Shown here: positions 25,321 to 33,655 of the stretch, piece by piece
Layout of the letters: each line of letters opens with the position of its first letter
Numbering within the stretch: the first letter of the stretch is position 1
Assembly: GCF_002262875.1 (NCBI RefSeq)
Contig: NZ_NKYE01000011.1
Coordinates: 1-64,000, forward strand
Direction of reading: 5' to 3'
Origin: Amycolatopsis antarctica
GTDB lineage: Bacteria > Actinomycetota > Actinomycetes > Mycobacteriales > Pseudonocardiaceae
Length of the DNA: 64,000 nt
Made by a program: the position numbers and the translations under genes
Notes under the pieces: model-generated
Database searches by the model: none
What the model was told of the DNA's origin: nothing
Seen by the model: only the letters and a program-made list of their open reading frames with translations

Positions 25321-25706
25321 GGATCAACCTCGCGAGCGTGCTCGTCGACGACCAGGAGAAGGCACGGCGGTTCTACACCGAGGTGCTGGGTTTCGTGACC
25401 AAGCACGACATCCCGATGGGCGGGGACAGGTGGCTGACCGTGGTGTCCCCGCAGGCACCGGACGGCACCGAACTGGTGCTCGAACCCAGCGGCCACCCCG
25501 CGGTCCCACCGTTCAAGGAGGCGCTGGTCGCCGACGGAATCCCCTACACCTCCTTCGCCGTCGACGACGTGGAGGCCGAGTACCGGCGACTGCGCGAGCT
25601 CGGGGTGCGCTTCACCCAGGAACCGACGAACATGGGGCCGGTGACCACCGCGGTACTCGACGACACCTGTGGAAACCTGATCCAGATCGCACACCACAGC
25701 GGGTAG
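25317..25706 (+). CDS. VOC/glyoxalase-family protein
   Basis: A 129-residue vicinal-oxygen-chelate fold protein with the paired beta-alpha-beta-beta-beta modules: 'LASVLVDDQEKARRFYTEVL' and 'YTSFAVDDVEAEYRRLRELG', ending 'AVLDDTCGNLIQI'. It could be a lyase, dioxygenase, or a drug- or metabolite-binding protein; metal ligands are not obvious beyond Glu in the C-terminal part. It is co-translated with the ArsR repressor (4-base overlap), which suggests that its substrate is the inducing ligand. Confidence 0.9.
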   Translation: MRINLASVLVDDQEKARRFYTEVLGFVTKHDIPMGGDRWLTVVSPQAPDGTELVLEPSGHPAVPPFKEALVADGIPYTSFAVDDVEAEYRRLRELGVRFTQEPTNMGPVTTAVLDDTCGNLIQIAHHSG

Positions 25707-25708
25707 CC

Positions 25709-25753
25709 GCACGGGGTTTCCCACCCGGCGCCATCGGGTGGGAAACCCCGTGC
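25709..25753. terminator. Bidirectional terminator, 19-bp perfect stem
   Basis: A perfect 19-bp stem (arms 25709-25727 and 25735-25753, core GGGGTTTCCCACCC) with a 7-base loop lies between the convergent VOC and xylose isomerase genes. Confidence 0.85.
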
Positions 25754-25795
25754 CACGAGGGCCTTGCAGGACGGCCGGCGGCCGCTCTGCCGGCC

Positions 25796-26974
25796 TCAGC
25801 CGATGAGGTGTTCGAGGGCCAGTTGCTGCAGGCGGACGAAACCGAAGTCGCGCTCGGCCGCGATGTCGGGGTCGAAGCCGTCCTCCGTGGCGAGGAGATC
25901 GGCGATCGATTCACCCTCGTTCAGCGTGGGTTCGGCCAGGGACAGCACGCCCGCGTACCGGATGGCCTCGGTGACCCGCGGATCGGCACGGAACGCGGCG
26001 GCCTTGTCGGCGAGCATCAGGTAGGTCGACATGCACGCCCTGGCCGATTCCCACACGCCGTCCATGTGCTCGGTACGGGACGGTTTGTAGTCGAAGTGCC
26101 TCGGCCCGGTGTAACCCGGCACCTCGGGATATCCGGGAAACCCGTTCTCCAGCAGATCCACGGTGAAGAAGGCGGAGATCAGGTCGCCGTGCCCGAAGGC
26201 CAGGTCCTGGTCGTACTTCAGGCCGCGCTGGCCGTTGAGGTCGATGTGGAAGAGCTTGCCGGCCCACAGCGCCTGGCCCAGCGTGTGGGTGTAGTTGAGG
26301 TTGGCCATCTGCTCGTGCCCGGTCTCCGGGTTGAGCCCGACGATGTCACCGTGCTCCAGCTCCGCGATCAGCGCCAGCGCGTGCCCTGCGGTGGGCAGGA
26401 AGATGTCGCCGCGGGGCTCGTTCGGTTTCGGCTCCAGGGCGATCCGCAGGTCGTACTTCCGTTCCTTGATGTAGGACGCGACGGTGTCCAGCCCCTCCTT
26501 GTAACGCTCGAACGCCGCGTAGACGTCTTTGGAGCCGTCGTACTCGCTGCCCTCGCGGCCGCCCCACATCACGAAGGTCGTGGCGCCCATCTCCGCCGCG
26601 AGATCGACCGCGCGCAGGATCTTGCGCAGGCCGAACCTCCGAACACCCCGGTCGTTGCTGGTCAGTCCCCCGTCCTTGAAGACGGGGTGGCTGAAGGTGT
26701 TCGTGGTGACCATCTCGATCACCAGGCCCGCGGCGTCGGTGGCTTCCTTGACCCGGCGGCAGATTCGCTCCCTGGTCGCCTCGTCGGCACCGAACGGGAT
26801 GACGTCGTCGTCGTGGAAGGTCACCCCCCACACGCCCAGTTCGGCCAGCTTGCCGATGTACTCCCACGGCTCCAGTGCCGGCCGGGTCGGCACGCCGAAC
26901 GGGTCCGTGCCCGTCCAGCCGACCGTCCAGAGGCCGAAGGAGAATCGGTCGTCCCTGGTGGGGGTGCGCGTCAT
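25796..26974 (-). CDS. xylA: Xylose isomerase
   Basis: A 392-residue class I (actinobacterial) xylose isomerase, converting D-xylose to D-xylulose, and in vitro glucose to fructose. Signatures include '[17 protein letters not shown]', '[12 protein letters not shown]' with the active-site His, '[17 protein letters not shown]' with metal-binding Glu and Lys, '[19 protein letters not shown]', and '[19 protein letters not shown]'. Length matches Streptomyces enzymes. ATG 26974 is chosen because homology begins at '[17 protein letters not shown]'. It is divergent from a ROK regulator. No xylulokinase is adjacent. Confidence 0.97.
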   Translation of the reverse strand: MTRTPTRDDRFSFGLWTVGWTGTDPFGVPTRPALEPWEYIGKLAELGVWGVTFHDDDVIPFGADEATRERICRRVKEATDAAGLVIEMVTTNTFSHPVFKDGGLTSNDRGVRRFGLRKILRAVDLAAEMGATTFVMWGGREGSEYDGSKDVYAAFERYKEGLDTVASYIKERKYDLRIALEPKPNEPRGDIFLPTAGHALALIAELEHGDIVGLNPETGHEQMANLNYTHTLGQALWAGKLFHIDLNGQRGLKYDQDLAFGHGDLISAFFTVDLLENGFPGYPEVPGYTGPRHFDYKPSRTEHMDGVWESARACMSTYLMLADKAAAFRADPRVTEAIRYAGVLSLAEPTLNEGESIADLLATEDGFDPDIAAERDFGFVRLQQLALEHLIG

Positions 26975-27018
26975 CGCGAACTCCGATCGTCGTGGCCCCG
27001 CGGCGGCGAGCACCCGGA

Positions 27019-27041
27019 ATAAGTTCTACGATGAAACTAAA
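27019..27041. promoter_or_regulatory. Candidate xylose-regulator operator
   Basis: AATAAGTTCTACGATGAAACTAA is an imperfect inverted repeat (AGTT ... AACT) in an AT-rich patch within the shared 112-base xylA/ROK intergenic region. Similar AGTTT/AAACT half-sites are known for ROK xylose repressors. The call rests on position and symmetry. Confidence 0.5.
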
Positions 27042-27086
27042 GACGGTACGGCGGTGCCGTCAAGCGCCGGACGAGCGGAGGTCAGG

Positions 27087-28289
27087 ATGAACGGAACCGC
27101 CGACGGACGCGGCAACGCCTCACAGGCGAGCCTGCGCGAGGTCAACCTGGCGCTCATCGCCACGACCGCCTTCGCCGCGCCGGAGCCGCGGTCCCGGGCC
27201 GAACTCGCACAGCGGACCGCGCTGAGCCGGGCGACGGTCTCCCGCCTGGTCGACGAACTCGTCCGCGGCGAGGTTCTCGCCGAGCAGGAGCGCTCCACCG
27301 CCGGGGCGCGGGGCCGTCCGGCCGTGCCCCTGGTGCCCTCGCCGGCCCGCTTCGTCGCACTGGGGCTGCAGGTCAACACCTCCCGGCTCACCGCGCGGGT
27401 CGTCGACCTCACCGGGGCGACCGTCGCGCAGCACTCACAGGCGGGCGACCTCGTCGGCTCGGACCCGGCGGAGGTTCTCGGCGAACTCGGCTCCATCGCC
27501 AGCCGGCTGATGGCCCGGCTCCCGCGGCACCAGCGACTCGCCGGGGCGGGCCTCGCGCTCCCCGGTATCGTCTCCACCCCCTCGGGTCGTCTGCTGCGCG
27601 CCCCCAACCTCGGCTGGGCGGAGGTCGACGCCGCGGAGCACCTCCGCACGGCGCTGGGCCCGGTCCGGCTCCAGGTCGGGAACGAGGCGGATCTCGCCGC
27701 CCTGAGCGTCGCCAGGGCCCGGCCCGGTGTCCCCGGAGCGAACCGCGACTTCATCTACGTCTCCGGGGAGATCGGTATCGGCGGCGCCGCGGTCCGCGAC
27801 GGTGCCGTACTCCGCGGCAGCCACGGCTGGGCCGGGGAGATCGGTCACGTGTGCGTCGATCCGAACGGGCCCGCCTGCAGGTGCGGCGCGAACGGGTGCC
27901 TGGAGTCATTCGCCGGACGGCGGGTACTCCTCGCCGGGGCCGGACTCCCGCCGGACGGATCGCCGCACGACGTCCTCGCGAGAGCCGGCGCCGGTGACCC
28001 CGGGACGCTGGCAGCCCTCGAGCGTGCCGCCGACGCCCTCGGTACCGCCGTCAGCAGCGCGGTCCACCTGCTCGACCTGCCCGCCGTCGTGCTCGGTGGC
28101 GACCTGGCGGTGATCGGCCCGCTGATCCGGGACCGTGTCGAGGGGGTACTCGCCCGCCGGGTCATCTCCAATCCGTGGGCCGCCGTCGACATCGTCATCG
28201 GCTCGGGCGACCCCTCGGACGCGGCCACGGGGGCCGCCCTCGCCGAACTCGAGCGGGTGGTGGCGAATCCGGCCGCCTACCTGAGCTGA
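27087..28289 (+). CDS. ROK-family xylose-type repressor
   Basis: A 400-residue ROK regulator. The N-terminal winged helix contains 'RAELAQRTALSRATVSRLVD'. The sugar-kinase-like domain has 'LALPGIVSTPSGRLLRAPNL', 'IYVSGEIGIGGAAVRDGAVL', 'HGWAGEIGHVCVDPNGPACR', and the zinc-binding cysteines in 'CRCGANGCLESF'. It is divergent from xylA, so it most likely represses xylose genes in the absence of xylose. ATG 27087 is preceded by GGAGGTCAGG; a longer frame to 26529 is antisense to xylA and is not used. Confidence 0.94.
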   Translation: MNGTADGRGNASQASLREVNLALIATTAFAAPEPRSRAELAQRTALSRATVSRLVDELVRGEVLAEQERSTAGARGRPAVPLVPSPARFVALGLQVNTSRLTARVVDLTGATVAQHSQAGDLVGSDPAEVLGELGSIASRLMARLPRHQRLAGAGLALPGIVSTPSGRLLRAPNLGWAEVDAAEHLRTALGPVRLQVGNEADLAALSVARARPGVPGANRDFIYVSGEIGIGGAAVRDGAVLRGSHGWAGEIGHVCVDPNGPACRCGANGCLESFAGRRVLLAGAGLPPDGSPHDVLARAGAGDPGTLAALERAADALGTAVSSAVHLLDLPAVVLGGDLAVIGPLIRDRVEGVLARRVISNPWAAVDIVIGSGDPSDAATGAALAELERVVANPAAYLS

Positions 28290-28346
28290 GCCGACGCGCT
28301 ACCGGTCCACAGTGGACAGCAGCCGTACGTGTCCGGCAGCGACCGA

Positions 28347-28733
28347 TCAGGAGCGACCGGTCTCGGCGTTGTTCTCCTTGGCGCGCAACGCTTCCCTGCG
28401 AACCTCGGCCTTCGTGTCACGCTCGCGCCGCAGCCACTCCGGGCTTTCCGCCTTCAGCGCGTCGACCTGCTCGGTGGTCAGGGCCTCGCTGATGCCGCCA
28501 CGCGCCAGGCCACCGATCGAGATGCCCAGCTTCGCCGCGATCACCGGCCGGGGGTGCGGCCCGTTGCGGCGCAGATCCCGCAGCCATTCGGGCGGATCGG
28601 CCTGCAGCGCGTTCAGTTCGTCGCGCGAGACGACACCCTCCTGGAACTCGGCCGGGGTGGCCTGGAGGTACACACCCAGCTTCTTCGCCGCCGTCGCCGG
28701 CTTCATCGTCTGCGGGGTCTTCTGCGCCATCAT
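28347..28733 (-). CDS. DUF5997 family protein
   Basis: A 128-residue small, charged actinobacterial protein. It has 'MKPATAAKKLGVYLQATPAE' and two copies of an 'EWLRDLRRNGPHPRPVIAAK' / 'EWLRRERDTKAEVRREAL' type segment. The family usually sits divergently from a LysR substrate-binding-domain gene, as here (28791). The function is not known; the helical, Arg-rich form could bind nucleic acid or an effector. ATG 28733 or 28730 both fit. Confidence 0.85.
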   Translation of the reverse strand: MMAQKTPQTMKPATAAKKLGVYLQATPAEFQEGVVSRDELNALQADPPEWLRDLRRNGPHPRPVIAAKLGISIGGLARGGISEALTTEQVDALKAESPEWLRRERDTKAEVRREALRAKENNAETGRS

Positions 28734-28790
28734 GGCGCCAGGGTATCGGGCACGCGCACCCGGCCTGATCACGGCCGGTAATCTGACCTC

Positions 28791-29540
28791 GTGACAGGCA
28801 CGGACGCACCCCGATCGTTCGGACTCGCCTACGTACCGGGGGTGACCCCGGCCAAGTGGGTGCGGATCTGGCACGAGCGGTTGCCGGACGTCCCGCTCGA
28901 CCTGATCAGGGTGCACCCCGGGGAAGCCGCCGACCTGGTACGGGCGCGCGGGGCCGACGCGGCCCTCCTGCGGCTACCGATCGACCGGACGGGCCTGCAC
29001 GCCATCCCCCTCTACACCGAGACGACCGTGGTCGTGGCGCCGAAGGACCATCTCGTCGCCGCCGCCACCGACGAGGTGTCCACAGAGGACCTTGCCGACG
29101 AGGTCGTGCTGCACCCGGTGGACGACACCATCGACTGGGAACGGCCACCCGGACGTCCCGCGATCGAGCGCCCCGCGACGACCGCGGACGCCGTCGAACT
29201 GGTGGCAGCCGGAGTCGGGCTGCTCCTCGTCCCGCAGTCGCTCGCCCGCCTCCACCACCGCAAGGACCTCACGTACCGGCCGTTCCCGGACGCACCCGAG
29301 TCGAAGGTCGCGCTCTCCTGGCCGGACGAGGAGGAGACCGGCGAGTTGATGGAACAGTTCATCGGAATCGTCCGCGGACGCACCGTCAACAGCACCCGGG
29401 GGCGTCCACACGCTCCGGCGGAGCGTGCGCGCCCGGACGCCGGTGCCCGCCGGTCACCAGCGGGCACGTCCGCGGGCGGCAACCGGCGACGTGGTTCCGG
29501 TGATCCCCGCAAGCGCGGAAAACCACGCCGCAGGCGGTGA
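28791..29540 (+). CDS. LysR substrate-binding-domain protein without HTH
   Basis: A 249-residue protein with the periplasmic-binding-like effector domain of LysR regulators ('FGLAYVPGVTPAKWVRIWHE', 'AIPLYTETTVVVAPKDHLVA', 'VELVAAGVGLLLVPQSLARL') but no DNA-binding domain. After about residue 195 comes a low-complexity Arg/Gly/Pro tail. The pairing with the divergent DUF5997 gene, 57 bases away, is common in actinobacteria and suggests a two-component sensor complex, though this is inferred. GTG 28791 is used as start. Confidence 0.85.
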   Translation: MTGTDAPRSFGLAYVPGVTPAKWVRIWHERLPDVPLDLIRVHPGEAADLVRARGADAALLRLPIDRTGLHAIPLYTETTVVVAPKDHLVAAATDEVSTEDLADEVVLHPVDDTIDWERPPGRPAIERPATTADAVELVAAGVGLLLVPQSLARLHHRKDLTYRPFPDAPESKVALSWPDEEETGELMEQFIGIVRGRTVNSTRGRPHAPAERARPDAGARRSPAGTSAGGNRRRGSGDPRKRGKPRRRR

Positions 29541-29677
29541 CGCCGAACGGCCATCGCCCGTCGAATGGCCACGCCCGTATTACGGTCCGGCTCGTTTCCC
29601 GCGATACCGCCCCGATCGCCCCCGCGGTTTGCCACGCTGCGTCCGTGCAGGTGATCCGGATCCCCGAGCTGCGGGCC

Positions 29678-29946
29678 ATGACCTCCACCATGGAGGTCAC
29701 CGAAAGGATGGCCGCGCTCGCCGATGCCGCTCCCGACGTACCGTTCGACTACCCCGGGCCGGTCCCGCCCTCCCCCGCGCGACTCGACGCGGTCACCGCC
29801 CCCTGCGGGAGCACCGCATCCACCGCGCGCCCGGCCGGGCCGAACGCTACGTGCGGGTGCCGCACGGCGCGGACGCGGCTCGTACCGACGCCGAGCTCAC
29901 GGCCGTGGAACGCGAACTGACCGAACTGGAAGGGGCGATCCGGTGA
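29678..29946 (+). pseudogene. Small actinobacterial protein with frameshift (upstream partner of DUF6403 gene)
   Basis: The N-terminal part 'MTSTMEVTERMAALADAAPD' and the C-terminal part 'GRAERYVRVPHGADAARTDA' ending 'ELTELEGAIR' lie in different frames. They would join if one C were inserted in the run at 29799-29803 (giving 'TAPLREHRIHRAPG'). The downstream end is native: its stop overlaps the next gene's GTG start by four bases. So it is either a true single-base deletion or a homopolymer sequencing error. Function unknown. Confidence 0.6.
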
Positions 29947-30326
29947 CCTGGATCTGGATCGGAATCGCGGTGGCGCTGGTGGCGGCGGGCGCGCTGGTAC
30001 CAGTACTGACCGGACGCAGGAAGCGGGCGCTGCGCAGCAACGACGAGGCGGTCGCCGCCCGGTCGCGGTACCACCAGCTCGGCCACTACGTCGAGGACAC
30101 CGTGGTCGCCGCCGAACAGCTGGACGATCCTCGGGCGGCCGCGCTGCTGCGCACGGCACGCGAGCGCTGGCTCTCCGCCGGAGCCGCGCTCGCGGGTGCG
30201 CGTACCGAGGCCGAGTTCGAACACGCCGAGGACGTCGCCGTCGAAGGACTGGCGGCGGTCGCCGAGGCCTACGGCCGACTCGGGCGCACCGGACCGCGGC
30301 TGCCGGACCGTCGGCGCGACCGCTGA
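29943..30326 (+). CDS. DUF6403 membrane protein
   Basis: A 127-residue protein with one N-terminal membrane helix ('TWIWIGIAVALVAAGALVPV') then a soluble helical domain ('RYHQLGHYVEDTVVAAEQLD', 'ALLRTARERWLSAGAAL', 'AVEGLAAVAEAYGRLG'). The layout matches DUF6403 proteins of actinomycetes, of unknown function. The GTG start overlaps the stop of the upstream small gene by four bases, so the two were co-translated. Confidence 0.85.
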   Translation: MTWIWIGIAVALVAAGALVPVLTGRRKRALRSNDEAVAARSRYHQLGHYVEDTVVAAEQLDDPRAAALLRTARERWLSAGAALAGARTEAEFEHAEDVAVEGLAAVAEAYGRLGRTGPRLPDRRRDR

Positions 30327-30381
30327 ACCGCCACGCGACCGCACCGGGCAACGGCTGCCGTGCCGGCCCCGGCTCTTCCGC

Positions 30382-31257
30382 TCACGCGACTCCCCCCGGC
30401 GCGGCGCCGGCCAGGAAGGCGAGTTCGGCCTCGGGCCGGGGCGGGACCACGTGGCCGACCCCGGGCAGCAGCCGCACCGTCGCGTGCGGCACGGTCGCCG
30501 CGATCCGCCGCGCGGTTCCCACGGCGTCGAACAGGACGTCGCGTTCGCCGGCGAAGACCTGCACCGGCATCGTGAGCCTGCGCAGCGTCACGTCGCCGAA
30601 TACCGGCAGTTCCTCGCTGCGGTACCGATAGTGTCGCGACACCAGCAGCACCTGGTCGAGGAACGCCTCGGCCTCCGCCGCCTCCATCGCCGGCACGCCC
30701 GGGCCGAGCATCCCCGTCACGGTCTTGCGCTTGCCCCAGCGTCCGAGCGAGTTCAGCAGGATCGCGGCGAGCAGGAAGCCCCTCTTCTGCCTGCCGATGC
30801 CCGTCGGGCAGAACAGCGAGAGGCGGTCCACCCGCTCGGGCCGCCGGGTGGCGTAGTCCACCGCCAGCCAGCTACCCAGGGAGAAGGCCATGATCGGTAC
30901 CCGGGCCAGTTCGAGGTGGTCCAGCACGGCGTCCAGCCACAGCGCATAGGCGTCCGAATTCATGTCCGGGCGGGACGGGGCGCTCAGGCCGGGCTCGCCG
31001 ATCATGTCGATCGCGTACACCCGGAAGTGCCGGGCGAGTTCGGGGATCCTGCTCGCCCACTCCGCGGAGTTGCTGCCCGACCCGTGCAGAAGTACCAGTG
31101 GCGGAGCGGTCACCTGGCCGGAGGCGATGACGAAGGTCTCGCCTTCCGGGGTCGGTATTCGCCACTGGTCGTTGTCCACCGGCCACAACGCCAGGTTGGC
31201 CAGGTATCGCTCACGCACCAGCAAGCCCCCGGCCTCGGATCGGTATATCCCACTCAT
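30382..31257 (-). CDS. Alpha/beta hydrolase
   Basis: A 291-residue alpha/beta-fold hydrolase. The oxyanion region is 'PLVLLHGSGSNSAEWASRI', the nucleophile elbow 'MAFSLGSWLAVDYATRRPE' (S in FSLGS), the acid in 'VFAGERDVLFDA', and the catalytic His in 'LPGVGHVVPPRPE'. There is no signal peptide, so it is cytoplasmic. ATG 31257 overlaps the stop of the upstream excisionase-like gene (4 bases). The substrate is unknown: ester, epoxide or C-C bond hydrolysis are all possible. Confidence 0.92.
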   Translation of the reverse strand: MSGIYRSEAGGLLVRERYLANLALWPVDNDQWRIPTPEGETFVIASGQVTAPPLVLLHGSGSNSAEWASRIPELARHFRVYAIDMIGEPGLSAPSRPDMNSDAYALWLDAVLDHLELARVPIMAFSLGSWLAVDYATRRPERVDRLSLFCPTGIGRQKRGFLLAAILLNSLGRWGKRKTVTGMLGPGVPAMEAAEAEAFLDQVLLVSRHYRYRSEELPVFGDVTLRRLTMPVQVFAGERDVLFDAVGTARRIAATVPHATVRLLPGVGHVVPPRPEAELAFLAGAAPGGVA

Positions 31258-31691
31258 GTTCCCGGTTCCTCCACGATGGCGTTGATCAGTTCGAGTACGT
31301 GCGCGGTGGCACTCAGGTCTCCGACGACCACGACCTTCAGCCGCGCCCGCCGCGGGTCGTAGATCGTGTCCACCCGCAGGCGCTGCGCACGGTCCGGGCG
31401 GCCGGAGGCAGCGGCGGTCAGCAGTGTGCTGACCCGGTCCGCCGTGCCGGGGTCCACGGACTCCACCTCGACGATGCTCGTCGCCTCCACCTGGCGGCCC
31501 GCGGACGCCTCCCCGGCCGGACTCCCGGTGAACGCCTCCAGATCGGCACGCGCGATCCGGTACTGCTTGCCGATCCGGACGGCGTGCAACCTGCCGTCCC
31601 GCACGTAGTTGCGCACCGTGCGGACGTGCAGGCCCAGCAGTTCGGCGACCTCGTCGGCCGTCAGCAGATCCTGCCTCACACGAAGGACCAT
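31254..31691 (-). CDS. Helix-turn-helix excisionase-family DNA-binding protein
   Basis: A 145-residue protein with an N-terminal MerR/excisionase-type DNA-binding domain ('LLTADEVAELLGLHVRTVRN', 'GRLHAVRIGKQYRIARADLE') and a second alpha/beta domain (about 65-145) with 'KVVVVGDLSATAHVLELINA' that looks like an effector domain. It is translationally coupled to the hydrolase. It probably regulates the operon; it need not be a phage excisionase, since such domains are common in bacterial regulators. A promoter-like TATAAAT occurs upstream with a strong AAGGAAGG ribosome site. Confidence 0.88.
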   Translation of the reverse strand: MVLRVRQDLLTADEVAELLGLHVRTVRNYVRDGRLHAVRIGKQYRIARADLEAFTGSPAGEASAGRQVEATSIVEVESVDPGTADRVSTLLTAAASGRPDRAQRLRVDTIYDPRRARLKVVVVGDLSATAHVLELINAIVEEPGT

Positions 31692-31784
31692 ATTCTTCCC
31701 TATCCTTCCTTGTCTGCTGATTTATAGGGTGTTTCACGGAATGCTGCTGGCGCAGTAAGGTTCCGGTCGCGCCGTCCGGATACC

Positions 31785-32687
31785 TCACTGGTGCCGCAGA
31801 TGGTCCCGTAGCGTGCGGGCCACCCTGGCCATCAACAGTTCTGCCTCGGGCTGGGCGGCCGCCGCCACCCGCGACTCGGTGAGCACGGCGACGGCGAACG
31901 CCTGCCCGTCGGCGTGCTCTACGACGCCGACCTCGTGCCGCAGGTTGAGCAGGGTGCCCGTCTTCGACGACCAGGCCGAGGCATCCGAGCTGAAGTCCGG
32001 GGCCAGGCGGTGCCGCAGGAGGTTGTCCCGCATCAGCTCACGCACCCGGGCGGCCACCCCGCCGTCGATCCTCGACGGGAACCACACCTCCCCCAGCAGG
32101 TCGGCGAACGCCAGGGCCGTGCCGGAGTTCGCCCGGCTCACGTCGAGCTGGGCCACCGGATGCCCACGGCCCGCGGTTCCCGCGCCGATCGCCAGTGAGT
32201 GGGCCAGATGCACGTCGCCGCCCTCGAGCCGCTCTGCCGGAGTGGTGGTGAGCTCGTTGATCGTGTGCCTGGCGACGATCCCGTGCAGGCCCCACCCTCG
32301 GATGGTCCGCGTGACCTCCGCGGGCGGGGTCAAGGTGAACAGTGCGTCCGCCGCGACCCCGTCGCTGACCGACGTGCTCAGATACACCAGGTCCTCCACG
32401 GCGATCCGGGCCGGGTGCCGGAACCGGCTCAGCCCGGTCGGACCGGGAGTGGTGATCCGGCCGGGCTCCACCGGTAACCGCTCGGCTCCGTCGAGCTCGC
32501 CGCGCCGGATCCGGTCGAGGGTGACCAGCGCCAGCGGGATCTTGATCAGCGAGGCGACCGGGAACATCAGCTGTGGCTCGATCCCGATCTCCTCGCCGGA
32601 GGCCAGGTCGCGCACCAGGAACGAGCCGCGCAGGCCACCCTCGTCGAGGTCGGAGCGCAACCGCCGGATCAGCGGATCGGCGTTCAC
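31785..32687 (-). CDS. blaB: BlaB-like penicillin-recognising protein (serine beta-lactamase fold)
   Basis: A 300-residue protein with the class A fold: SxxK in '[17 protein letters not shown]', the second box '[13 protein letters not shown]' (SDG where true class A enzymes have SDN), and KTG in '[14 protein letters not shown]'. There is no signal peptide, so it is cytoplasmic. The general-base Glu loop of class A enzymes is not obvious. This matches BlaB of Streptomyces cacaoi, which with the LysR-type BlaA is needed for induction of beta-lactamase BlaL. It starts at GTG 32687, overlapping the LysR stop by four bases. Role in sensing beta-lactam or cell-wall fragments is inferred from that system. 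Confidence 0.85.
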   Translation of the reverse strand: MNADPLIRRLRSDLDEGGLRGSFLVRDLASGEEIGIEPQLMFPVASLIKIPLALVTLDRIRRGELDGAERLPVEPGRITTPGPTGLSRFRHPARIAVEDLVYLSTSVSDGVAADALFTLTPPAEVTRTIRGWGLHGIVARHTINELTTTPAERLEGGDVHLAHSLAIGAGTAGRGHPVAQLDVSRANSGTALAFADLLGEVWFPSRIDGGVAARVRELMRDNLLRHRLAPDFSSDASAWSSKTGTLLNLRHEVGVVEHADGQAFAVAVLTESRVAAAAQPEAELLMARVARTLRDHLRHQ

Positions 32688-33574
32688 CCGGCCGCCTCCG
32701 CCGCCGTCGGGACGCCGAGGCACCGGGCGATCCCGGTCCACACGAGCGTCCGGAGCCGTTCGGCGTCCTCCGCGGCCGTGGCGGTGGCATCGAAACCGCG
32801 GGCGAGGCCGGGCAGCTCGCCGATCAGGCGCCACCGCAGCCCCAGTTCCCCGGCCTGCGCGGCGGAGCACAGCAGCAGGTCCGCGGAGCCGAGCACCTCC
32901 GCCGCCGCCGAGGTCAGGGCGTCGGCCACCGACACCTGGGCCGGTGGGAGCCCCACCGCGTCACCGCCCCGGGTGACGACGTCCCGAACGTGGGGGACGT
33001 CGTCCTCCGGCTGGATCCAGACCCGGCGGCGCGGGCCACCGGAACGGCCGACCCGCAGGGACTCCAGGTACACAGCTCCGCGCCGCAACGCGGTGCCCCC
33101 GGCCACGCCCAGCGGCACCGTCCAGACGCCGTCCTCCGCCGGCACGGCGACCAGCGCGGCGCGTACGTCCTGCTCGCGTACCAGTTCGGCCCTTTCGGCG
33201 GGCGGCGCTCGACGGAACTCCAGGAACAGTTCGTGTGCCCGCGCCTCGACGTCCAGATCGACGAGCCCGCGGGTGGTGCAGACCTCCGGAACGGCCAGCC
33301 GCACCGGCCGGAGCCTCGCCCGTGTCGCGTCCTGCTCCAGCACCTCCGCCAGCCGGACCAGGCGGCGCGCCGAGGGCAGCATCTCCCGGCCGAACGGGGT
33401 GAGCCGGGCCCGGCGGGCCGTGCGGTCGAACAGCCGCTCGCCGAGGTGCCTTTCCAGCGCCGCCACCCGGCGGCTGGCGACCGACTGGGGTATCCGTGCC
33501 GCCGCGGCACCACGGGTGAAGCTGCCGGTCTCGCTCACCCGCACGAAAGCCCGGCAGCAGCCGATGAGATCCAC
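32684..33574 (-). CDS. blaA: LysR-type beta-lactamase regulator (BlaA/AmpR-like)
   Basis: A 296-residue LysR-family regulator. Helix-turn-helix: '[20 protein letters not shown]' then '[18 protein letters not shown]'. The effector domain follows (about 90-290). It is divergent from the class A beta-lactamase, in the classical AmpR geometry, and co-translated with the BlaB-like protein. A GTG start at 33574 is chosen ('[19 protein letters not shown]'), matching the family start. It should activate the beta-lactamase when a beta-lactam is present. Confidence 0.9.
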   Translation of the reverse strand: MDLIGCCRAFVRVSETGSFTRGAAAARIPQSVASRRVAALERHLGERLFDRTARRARLTPFGREMLPSARRLVRLAEVLEQDATRARLRPVRLAVPEVCTTRGLVDLDVEARAHELFLEFRRAPPAERAELVREQDVRAALVAVPAEDGVWTVPLGVAGGTALRRGAVYLESLRVGRSGGPRRRVWIQPEDDVPHVRDVVTRGGDAVGLPPAQVSVADALTSAAAEVLGSADLLLCSAAQAGELGLRWRLIGELPGLARGFDATATAAEDAERLRTLVWTGIARCLGVPTAAEAAG

Positions 33575-33585
33575 CCGGCCATCGT

Positions 33586-33600
33586 ATGCCGATACCGCAT
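33586..33600. promoter_or_regulatory. LysR-type operator (T-N11-A)
   Basis: ATGC-CGATACC-GCAT has inverted ends and fits T-N11-A (T 33587, A 33599), within the 81-base intergenic region between the LysR gene and the class A beta-lactamase. Position and symmetry make it the likely BlaA/AmpR-type binding site. Confidence 0.65.
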
Positions 33601-33655
33601 CGAACCGATCGATTCCGTCTTCGACCGGATCGGCAGAACCGGCCAGACTACGATC

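Noticed and set aside
28305-28317. GTCCACAGTGGAC palindrome between convergent genes
   Set aside because: Short; similar CCAC-GTGG pieces recur in the window by base composition, and the site lacks a loop suited to a terminator.
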